Source of the DNA: Owenia fusiformis | Lineage: Eukaryota > Annelida > Polychaeta > Sabellida > Oweniidae | DNA length: 60,000 nt | Reading direction: 5' to 3' | Assembly: GCA_903813345.2 (NCBI GenBank) | Contig: CAIIXF020000009.1 | Location: 27,814,740-27,874,739, forward strand | Part shown: positions 24,833-33,489 of the stretch, piece by piece | How positions within the stretch are numbered: the stretch's first letter is position 1 | Layout: every line of letters begins with the position of its first letter | Made by a program: the position numbers and the translations under genes | Notes under the pieces: generated by a model | Databases searched by the model: none | What the model was told of the DNA's origin: nothing | The model's input: the letters and a program-made list of their open reading frames with translations, nothing else

Positions 24833-27800
24833 AATCCTGGTCAAATACCAGTTCTTGCGGCTGACCAACCATTGTTTGCTTCCCTGAAAACCATTCAATA
24901 GATATACCCTGATACACATGGGGAAGATAAATACTTGATCATGTTTGGAGGTCTCCATATAGAAATGGCATTCCAGAAGGTGATTGGTGATTGGCTGACA
25001 GACAGCGGTTGGGTAAATGTAATTTCTAAGTCAAATACAGCATCAGTTAGTACTGCAGAGTCCTTCCTAAAGGGAATCCATATAACCAAGACACAAAGAG
25101 TACGTCAAATTACGTTGGCAGCACTCCACATCCTAATGAAGAAAGCTTTCAACATATACCTAGCTGCTGCCGAACTCAGTGATGTAGCCCCCCTATCCTT
25201 TGAAGAATGGAAAAGGGAAGGGGAAGACAATTCCCCCCCATTTCAAATACTGGGCTATAACACAGCACCTTGAAATGCTGCTTATGATCTTTGTTAGATC
25301 CCTGAGAGAGGCAGACTTTAAACTCTACATATCTGTTTTGACCAAGATGATGCCCTGTTTTTTTGCATTAGATCATACACACTATTTCAGATGGCTCCCA
25401 ATACAGCTAAGGGATATGGTCCTATTGGAGACAACTCACTATGACCTGTATCAGCGTTTCAATGAAGGTCTCTTTACAGTTCGGAAGGCACCTAGGTCAT
25501 TCTCAACCATCCCTATAGACCAGGCCCATGAGCAAATAATGCTCTGATTAAGGGTTCTGGTGGGGCTATAGGAATAACAGAGAATCCTACTGCACTGAAA
25601 CGATGGATGATAGCTGGTCCTGCAATATCCCAGATCATCAAAGAGTTTGAAGAAGTCTCAGGTATAGGAGACATGAAAGCCAACGAAGACTTTAGCCACC
25701 ATGAGCAAATAGCAAGCATCCAACAGAAATTTAGAGATGATGTATTTGCTCTTGTGACTACTATTGATAAACTAGGCAATCCATTCCTTGTGTCAGGTGA
25801 AGATGTATTTACTATTGACACAAAGGATGTTATATGTATCAGTAAGTGACACCATCAGAAGTGTAGAAGACATTGGCAACCAAAGCTTCACTAAGTATAC
25901 AACTGAACATCTTGTGGAGAGAACTGAACCATTGGATACACCCATAAAACACCACAAGATCGCAATGTTTAGCAGCAAAATACCCAAAAAAACAAATCAG
26001 AAATCTCAAATCAAGAAAATGAGAAATGACTGTGATTTATTCTCCAAATTATACATCACATGCCAGACAAGAAACATCTTAATGACTTTCTTATGCATGA
26101 GAACCAGGAGTATCCACCTTCACTTGCAAAGTATGGTGTCCTCAGAAATGGTGACAAATCAGAGCTTATTGACTGCATGGAGGATATTGTCCCTAGGGGA
26201 AAAGATAGGCCTGTTGTTGCTGAAATAATAGATGGTGCATGTTCAGTACACCTTCTAAATCTAACTACAGCAAAGACCTTTGAGGATTATGCCACTGATG
26301 TTTTCCTTCCCTACATCCAAAGTCAGCTACAACATGTTGATCGCCTCGATATATTTTTGGGATGAGTACCTGACAAGGAGCCTGAAGACGATGACGAGAC
26401 AAGCGTGGGAAGGGTGACAGAAGGATGACCTATCTTGGTAACACTGTGCCCAGAAACTGGCAGTCTTACTTGAGAGATGACTCCAACAAGCAAGAGTTGT
26501 TTGGTATTTTAGCATACAAACTATCAAGTCTTCCATTAGATGCATATAAACAGATTGTGACCACCATTGAGGTGATTTGCAATCCTGCAATTAGTGATAC
26601 AAATGACTTGAAGCCATGTTCTCATGAAGAAGCAGATACCAAAATGTTTGTCGACATTGCCCTTATTGGTAGAAGAGGGTTTGCCAGAATACTTATCGAA
26701 AGCATGCAATGATACTGATATAGTTGTCCTTGCTGTAGCTGCCTCTGCCCAACTAGTTATTAGCATATGGGTTGCATTTGGAACTGGGAAAAACTATAGG
26801 TATTTGGCTGCTCATAAGATGGCAAGAGCTCTTAGACCTACCAAATCTGAATGTCTCCCTGTTTTCCATGCATTTACTCGGTGTGATAGCACATCGTCAT
26901 TCTTTGGCCATGGAACAAAATAATGTTGGACAGTATGGAATAAATATCCAGAAGTAACAGAAGCATTCCTCGCTTTAAAACAAAACCCACATCACATAGC
27001 AGAAGAAGCTCTATTTCTATTGGAACGTTTCACAACCATTGTGAATTATTGTGTTTAAAGGACAACTGAAATAGCTTTTCTCAACTTGCAGCTACAAAAA
27101 TGCGGTTTTCTCCATTGTAAGCCCAACGTAGAGTTCTTGCGATAGCCATTTTAAAATAAATGTTAGATAACTGCTAACGGTCATAGATAACAAAATAAAA
27201 CTAACTGATCGATCAAATTGGCCCCCACGTGATTAGCAACGTCATATACAAAATATAGCTTTGGTTTATTGGTTCCTTAGTAATCACAACGTCACAGCAA
27301 CCATAGGATTGTTGTGTAAACAAATAACAAAACATTTTGGCATTATGACGTCATGATCCAATGGACCAAAACGGGCCACGTGGGGACCAGTGAGAGATCA
27401 CGTGGGGGCCAATAACGTCACAACCAATTCGAATAATGCTTATTAAGCAGCTATAACGATCGTTAGAGTGAAATAATTTTCACACTACTGATGAGAAAAC
27501 ATGTCCAAATACTTCTATCAAAAAATTATATTGATTCCTTTAGGTTAAAAATACCATTTCATATCTGCTTTAATGGATTATGGCGACGGCTTTTTTGAAT
27601 GGATGTTGACCCTTTGAAATGCCTATGGACTTGGAGACTGGATTTTATCCATCCCACATCATTTGAGACTGAATGCTCTATCTTGTATGAGTACTTGTAT
27701 CTACAACTATTTTTGATGTTATGAGTATTGGCTATCAATTTCTAATTTTTTCTTTAACATGTATTGTAATGACTTCAGTATGAATGAAATGTCCCTTGGT

Positions 27801-28408
27801 GTTCTGGTCTTGGATTGTGATATCGGTTCTTGAATGGTGGGGGGAAAGGGGGTATTATACATTGTTTCTTTTCACGTTAGATCATGGTTTTGGGATATAT
27901 GGGGTTTGTTTTTCTTGACTGGTATGCACTTAGAGTTTGCTTTTTCTTGCCGAGTTCCATTACAACTTTTGGTCCTTTCCCTTTGGCACTTGTGCTTAGA
28001 TATTTGTCATTGTTCTCTATGACAGGACAAGTTCAACAACTGATATCAACTCAACCAGAAAATATCTTTTCACCAAGAAGGGAAGACAGATTGACAAGAT
28101 ACCTCCGACTAAGGCAGCTTTGGAGCAGCATATTAGGAGATTTTACAGGAGGGATTGTTTAAGGCCAAATACTGGATCCTCGCCAAAGTGATGTCCAGGA
28201 TTATTGGCTCGGAGGAGGATGATGGTGATCACGTGATTCCACTTTTTGGTCTACTCTTCAGCAAACGTCAATAGCATGCAGAGAACTCATAAAGTGTCAA
28301 TGCAGCAAGGGGTGTCGTCCTTAGTATTGTTCATGTAAAAAGGCTGGTTGGGCAAAATACACAGACCTTTGTAAGTGCAGTAGGCTTTGCACTGATAAGT
28401 GCGAGTAA
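24833..28408 (+). pseudogene. Decayed gene of a multicopy invertebrate family (CSHEEADT motif, Cys-rich tail)
   Basis: A long protein can be followed on the + strand through many frameshifts and stops. In order it reads: GQIPVLAADQPLFASLK and PDTHGEDKYLIMFGGLHIEM (24833-24970); SFLKGIH and AALHILMKKAF; FVRSLREADFKLYI, FFALDHTHYFRWLPIQLRDM and IPIDQAHEQ (to 25537); GAIGITENPTALKRWMIAGP (25565-25625); GKD-type linker and CQTRN; DYATDVFLPYIQSQLQHVDR (26290-26345); CSHEEADTKMFVDIAL (26618-26665); NDTDIVVLAVA; VAFGTGKNYRYLAAHKMARA; LPVFHAFTRCDS (26855-26890); EAFLALKQ; LLERFTTIV; LYDRTSS, then RKYLFTKKGRQIDKIPPTKA (28060-28115); ACRELIKCQCSKGCRP and a Cys-rich end to a stop at 28406. From memory this order matches an abundant, mostly uncharacterised protein family in invertebrate genomes, in which a PIN/FEN1-like nuclease region has been suggested. 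The coding frame is interrupted at 27043-28007 by an insertion. Function unknown; this copy is dead. Confidence 0.85.
27043..28007. mobile_element. 965-bp insertion inside the pseudogene with 6-bp target duplication
   Basis: CATTGT at 27037-27042 is repeated at 28008-28013. Removing the insert plus one repeat restores the pseudogene frame across ERFTTIV-LYDRTSS, which proves the insertion event and gives exact ends. The left half (about 27054-27573) is itself roughly palindromic, with TTAAAG ends, two CCCCCACGTGAT blocks in opposite orientation and several GACGTCA/ACGTCA and CCAAT motifs. The right part (27730-28004) recurs at 32072-32347 with the same 3' end. I cannot name the element. The ends are not TG...CA, and no tail is seen. 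Confidence 0.8.
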
Positions 28409-29438
28409 CAATAAAGGACAAAATATTTGAGATTTGAGAAAGATGGTGATCAAAAATGTAAAACATAGACAATTTATCAAACATAAATTGTGACAATTTA
28501 TCAAACATAAATTGCCCCAGCATTGACATTTTCGCATTGTAGCACCATCTAACTGGAACTGTAACAATAAGCCCATTATTTTGGATATGTGGCTGAATAT
28601 ATTCTCTTATACAAGTTGTTCAGTAGAAGTAAGAGATCTTATCATCCAATATTATGTAAGTACTCAGTCTTTGGTTAACAATTTTTGATGAATAACAATA
28701 TATGTCATTTATGAACTTAATAGTACAGGTCATAATACTGAACCTTGTTTTACGCCGTTTTACATTTGAAACTCAAGTTAAATGTCAGTTCATCAAAAAA
28801 GATTCATTCCAAAGCCACTTCTTGAGGTTTCTATGCAGTTTTCATTAATATGTTAGAGGATCTTGAGATTTTAATAGAAATCGGCAAAATCACAAACAGA
28901 CTGGCGGCCATTTTGAATTTTTTCCAAAACGAGGCTCCGGATCACTTGCTGCCTCGAGCCATTTTTTTTCAATTACAATCAGCTACACTTGTACCAATTT
29001 TGGTGCTTCTATCATAAAAAGAATTATTGGGATGGTTTTTCAAGTGATTCAGCCTAACTATTATACATTTATCAATGTTAGAGAGGGATCTCAATTTTAA
29101 AAATTAAAACGGGTTGCAAACACTATGATTGATATTCGAGTGAAGCGCACATCAATATCCAAACAAATATTACAAAGGTTTATTTTAAGTTTTTAGTTTT
29201 CTCCATAAAAAGTACATGCATAAATACCCGTGAAAATCAACGTGGCTCACCGACAGTCACATAATATTACTAACATAGGCCTACTTCCCTCGTGTTTAAT
29301 GATAGCGTTATTAACACAATGCGTGGTATTTGCCCGGGTATTTGAATGTGCATTATTTACTGATAACTTAATAATTAATAAAATTTTATTTTACTTATTA
29401 TTTAGAAAACCAGGTCTGTTTCGATTACTACACTGTAC

Positions 29439-29621
29439 CTGAGAAGAAATGAGCGCTGCAAAGTCGATCGTGTTCTTTTGGTTCCCAGTTTTGCCTTTTT
29501 ACAGCATTTATCCATAGCTTTCTTTTTACAGGTGACTTCTTGTCACTCGGAAAGCGATAAAACGTAATGCCGACTTGTTCTCTATTTGAACATACAACAG
29601 CAACGCAGCATTATTAGGCAT
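29439..29621 (-). pseudogene. THAP zinc-finger exon with a frameshift after the start codon
   Basis: On the minus strand from 29610 the frame reads CCVAVVCSNREQVGITFYRF, PSDKKSPVKRKLWINAVKRQ and NWEPKEHDRLCSAHFFS, then a CAG/GTACAG donor at 29439/29438. This is a THAP domain: C-x4-C, the conserved FYRFP, the Trp, and the C-x2-H-F end are all present. An ATG at 29619-29621 followed by CCT AAT fits the usual MPN/MPK start, but one nucleotide is missing before TGC TGC, putting the start out of frame. Stops lie immediately upstream in the THAP frame. THAP domains bind DNA and occur both in host proteins and in P-element-type transposases. Its place 70-130 bp inside the right terminal repeat of the 19437-29750 unit favours a transposon origin. 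No further exon was identified. Confidence 0.85.
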
Positions 29622-29872
29622 ACTCTTTTAACTTTTTCTCATCACTTCGTCGCCATTTTGAGCACTGGTTGCTTATGACGTTTTATAGACGGCCAGCAAT
29701 ATTTTCTGGCCGGACAAAGGCATGACGTCACACTGATGCATAGGGTCAATATTTATTTATTATATATAGGTATTTCAAACCAATCCAACAAATAGTTTGG
29801 AGAAATCGTTTGGACACAATAATGTGAGGCACAACCATGCATTTGGGCCTAGGCAATATAGCCCTACACATT

Positions 29873-30670
29873 CACAGGCTGGTACTGAAAGATTTGTCCG
29901 CTGTGACTGAGCATGTTATTTTTCATAAAAACACCAAGAAAACCACAAAATTTATTTTTAACTCATATGTTTCGTTATACCAAAGAAAATTACTCCATGC
30001 AATAGATATATCATTTGCGGGTAACTTTCACTTCTGTAGGAAGTTCAATAATGTTGGGGGAAAAGCTATTGAAAATGGCGCTGGAGTATCATACTCCAAA
30101 ATATACCATTTCTTGTTTAACTTTTTAATGGCACGATAATATTTACATATGTTTTCAGCATAACTATGAAGGTATTATGAGATGTTGATGTATTGGGTGT
30201 TTTTAATTCTTTTGTTAAGAATAATATATAAATTTTTTGTCCGCTGTGACGGAGCAGTTGCAAATGTGAACTGTGAAACTGCTCCGTCACAGTGGACAAA
30301 AAATGTAAACATTATTTTAATAAAAAAATTAAAAAGACTCAATACATCAATATCTCATCAATACATTCAGAGTTATGCTGAAAACATATGTTAATATTAT
30401 CGAGTCACTATATCATGTCATTAAAAAGAAATGGTACATTTTAGAGTTTGATACCCTGGTGCTGTTTTCAATAGCTTTTACTCCTAGCGTTATTGGACTT
30501 CAAACAGAAGTGACGGTTACCAACAAATGATATATCCATTGCATGGAGGAAGTAATTTTCTTTGATATAATGAAACATATGTCAAAAATAAATTGTGAAG
30601 AATTCTTCGTGTTTTTATGAAAAATAGCATGCTCTGTCACAAAGGACAAATCTTTCGATACCAGTCTGTG
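29873..30670. mobile_element. 0.8 kb near-complete palindrome (foldback MITE)
   Basis: The left arm 29873-30265 and the right arm 30275-30670 are inverted copies along almost their whole length. Ends are CACAGGCTGGTACTGAAAGA and its counterpart TCTTTCGATACCAGTCTGTG. The centre is a strong hairpin, GTCCGCTGTGACGGAGCAGT with ACTGCTCCGTCACAGTGGAC. The motif GTCCGCTGTGAC also occurs near the outer end (29895). Arms are interrupted by small indels. The apparent ORFs here are the two arms of the palindrome, not genes. Confidence 0.85.
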
Positions 30671-32071
30671 ACTTTAATTACTTTAAATAAAAAAAATATC
30701 AAAACTTTTCATATGGATATATATACAATATAATGATAATAAAAAAGAGTCATAAGAGGTCACATTTGTTTGACTCATTATTGTACAAATCCATGCTAAT
30801 TCTTTCATTCATTTTTTTAAAATACTTTTGATTCATTATTTTTCATGATTTCATGATGGTCATTTTGAAGGATCAGTCAAATTATATCATTTGAACTAGC
30901 AATCTATTAGAGATTATGATTAGAATTTTTGACAGAATGAAAGAATGATGGATGAATGGACAGATGGACCAAAGAGTGGATAATTCCATAGTATAGGCGC
31001 ACAATGTAAAGCAAAAAGGAAAGATTGAACTATTTTGTTATTGCAATTTGAAAAATTCCTTCTTGCCTCCCAACAAAGACAAGAGGTTAACGGCATTTCA
31101 CGATAATGAGATAAAGAGAACACAATTACTCAAGAATTACAGAACGTTAAAATTCATCATGAAATTAAATGTGACATGTGAATTCATCTATTGTTCACAC
31201 TGTTAAGTAAAAGTGAGTTAATCGGGTCATATACCTGGACAATAACGACTTTCTTAAACATTCCCGTCACCTTTCAATTTAGGAAATAGGAAATCAATAC
31301 TAAGCATATAAACGCAGACTTGCCATGATTCAATCAATTAAGTCTGCGTTTCTCCTGAGAAGAGAATCTAAATTTGATCTTAAGTAGATCAATCTGTTAT
31401 CTAGTGATATCATTCAGAGAGTGCAAAGTCAAACACCCAAGAACAGCATGACAAGATATAAATTAAAATATCAGCCAATCAGTATCAAAAGATCTGGAGT
31501 CAACAAGTTTCCAAAGTCAAGTATATATTTCATCGCATTTAGGGATCTACAGCCTACTATACCTTCTCTATAAAGAGGGATAAGAGGGATAATCAGAATG
31601 ATTTCATTCACCATAGATGAATTTGGAAACTCACATGGGAGGGGGCCAAAAAATGTTTATGCTTCTTCCAAATGATTATACAGTTTAAACAATTTTTGAA
31701 AATTTTGCCACATTTCTAATGAGTCAAAAATGTGGATTTACTGTCAAACCTTGGAGCAGAAAAAAGCATCAAAGGCCTAAAAAGGTATAATTTTTGTTAA
31801 AGGACCCAATTTACTTTCCAAAGGGCCTTCATTAGAATATTTTACCCCACAAAGATTTTTGCTTTAATTTGAATAATAACTTCGTTAGGTGGGATACAAT
31901 AGAAAAGATGAATCAATAAAAGCTGTCACTTAAATGTAATATAGATAAAACAACTAGATTTTATTTAGAAATCAATTGCTCAAAACCATATTAACTGTAT
32001 ATCAAATCAAAATAATAAATAAATCAATTACAAAAACAAGTACTACATACACAAAATAACTTTATCAATTT

Positions 32072-32347
32072 AGCTATCAATTTTTAATTTTTTCTTCAAC
32101 ATGAATTGTTATGACTTCAGTATGAATGAAATGTCCCTTGGTCTTCTGGTCTTGGATTGTAATATTGGTTCTTGAATGGTGGGGGAAAGGGGGTATTGGA
32201 CATGGTTTCTTTTCACGTTAGATCATGGTTTTGGCCTATAATGGGGTTTGTTTTTTTTGACTGGTATGCACTTAAAGTTTGCTTTTTCTTGCTGGGTTCC
32301 ATTACAACTTTTGGTCCTTTCCCTTTGGCACTTGTGCTTATATATTT
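32072..32347. repeat. Second copy of the 3' part of the 27043-28007 insertion
   Basis: GCTATCAATTT(T/C)TAATTTTTTC through GGCACTTGTGCTTA(T/G)ATATTT matches 27730-28004 at about 90% identity in the same orientation, including TGAATGAAATGTCCCTTGGT. It lacks the 5' part and stops at the same 3' base region, like 5'-truncated retroelements. Confidence 0.8.
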
Positions 32348-32774
32348 CTTGGAAATCATTATTGTTGACAAATTATTATGTAAAAATATGTCAAATATGT
32401 TGAATAATCGGGTGTCCCAAAAATGTGAGCCTCTTTTTGACAAGTATTTTCTCAGCTGTGGATAAGCCGAAATCTCAAAAAAAATTATACAGAAACTTCA
32501 GGGTTTTGTTGGAAAGTGCTATAAATATTGAAGAGATGGGTTACATATTTATAGGATATCCCTATGATTTTGAGGAATATCATGTTTATCTACAAGTGAT
32601 ATTGATATCTGCACGAGAGAGCAAAGCAAACGAGTGCATACATCAATATCACTGAGTAGATTAAAATGATATTCTGAAAAAATCATAGGATGTTCTTATT
32701 ATCATACACTTACAAGGAGTGTACTAAATGCATAATATCATTGCAAAATGAATTTCATGCCAAATAGGGTCAAT

Positions 32775-32915
32775 TTGGCGGGAAATCAACAAGCGTCTCA
32801 TATCATCACAATATCCTCCACATATTGGGTTTTCGGGACTATATCGTCACGATATCCTCTGCATATTGGTTTTCCGGAGTATATTATCGCAATATCCTCC
32901 GGTTATTCATTTTGC
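32775..32915. repeat. Short tandem repeat of an ATATCCTCC...ATTGG unit
   Basis: Three degenerate units each contain CAATATCCTCC or CGATATCCTCTG followed by CATATTGG(G)TTTTC(C)GG, about 45 bp apart. A related ATATCCTCTA palindrome is at 4382-4420. Confidence 0.6.
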
Positions 32916-32987
32916 CAATAGATATCAAATTTATTTTTTGATTTTATTATACATTTAGCACACTAAGTGGAGTATACTATGCAAGTA

Positions 32988-33489
32988 CAGTAGAACCTGT
33001 ATATCTGAACACCTGGCTAATCCGAACACCTCCCAATCTGAACACTTTTTTTCAGTCCCATTTTTTCCTCCCATTGACTCCCATGTTAAAAAAACCTTGA
33101 AATGTGAACACCTCCCAATTTGAACAGTGAACAGTCATATTTGAAAATTTCACCTGTCTAATCTGAACACTTTTCATAAAATTACTGATGTTTCATACAA
33201 AATTGCTCAAATTTTGTCATGATATCAAAACTTTGGCAAATAATCTTGAATGGTCTCATTCATAATGGGGCTTTCCAGTATGACTAGATTCATTTGAATC
33301 GAATTTTCAAATTTCTGGAATGCCATAAAGCTATGTGGTCAAACGAACTAAAAATATTTACCAAGAATGTGTTCACATTTCTTCAGAATCCGGAATATTG
33401 CGAATGCAAAAACCTTGAAATGTGAACACCTCCTAATCTGAACGCTTTTATCCAGTCCCAATGGCATTTGGATTAGACAGGTTTTACTG
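32988..33489. mobile_element. Pogo/Tigger-type MITE, TA target
   Basis: The left end CAGTAGAACCTGTATATCTG and the right end (inward) CAGTAAAACCTGTCTAATCC form inverted repeats flanked by TA at 32986-32987 and 33490-33491. The interior repeats CTGAACACCTCCCAATCTGA-like blocks at 33005, 33100 and 33420. CAGTA(G/A)AACC ends and TA duplication are typical of pogo-like elements; no transposase remains. Confidence 0.75.

Larger units (their letters stand above)
24318..29062. mobile_element. Inverted-repeat-bounded unit carrying the CSHEEADT-family pseudogene
   Basis: Left arm 24349-24476 and right arm 28907-29028 are inverted copies at roughly 90% identity. They contain GATAGAAGCACCAAAATTGG, GGCTCGAGGCAGCAAGTGAT and CCGGAGCCTCGTT, ending at ATGGCC(A/G)CCA. 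Weaker inverted similarity (TAAGCCTAATCACCTT versus AAGTGATTCAGCCTAAC) continues outward to about 24318 and 29062. Between them is one decayed gene (24833-28408, + strand). The arrangement looks like a gene flanked by terminal inverted repeats, but I could not identify a target duplication, and two oppositely oriented copies of another repeat would look similar. Confidence 0.55.
19437..29750. mobile_element. Candidate 10.3 kb THAP-bearing transposon with nested insertions
   Basis: ATTGACCCTATGCA at 19437-19450 is repeated in inverse at 29737-29750. Further inward both ends carry GTGACGTCA and a GCTGGC(T/C)GTCTA motif, so the terminal inverted repeats extend to roughly 80 bp with moderate identity. 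ATTTAT occurs directly at 19431-19436 and 29751-29756 as a possible 6-bp target duplication. Just inside the right end, reading leftward, lies a THAP exon (29439-29621), the usual DNA-binding module of P-element-type and some other transposases. No catalytic domain is recognised; the interior has been occupied by other elements (20238-20758, 23049-24012, 24318-29062). The THAP exon near a TIR and the target duplication support an element of P-like type, but its superfamily is inferred. Confidence 0.5.

Noticed and set aside
27043-28007. Solo LTR interpretation of the insertion
   Set aside because: TG...CA ends could be forced only by moving the boundary into the CATTGT repeats, which leaves a 3-bp duplication; the 6-bp direct repeat with restored reading frame is the simpler reading.
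27834-28022. + strand ORF MVGGKGVLYIVSFHV, also at 32172
   Set aside because: Both lie in the repeated 3' part of the inserted element and the two copies do not keep the same frame to a common stop; not supported as coding.
29837-30394. ORFs of 60-100 codons on both strands
   Set aside because: They fall on the two arms of the 29873-30670 palindrome and mirror each other.
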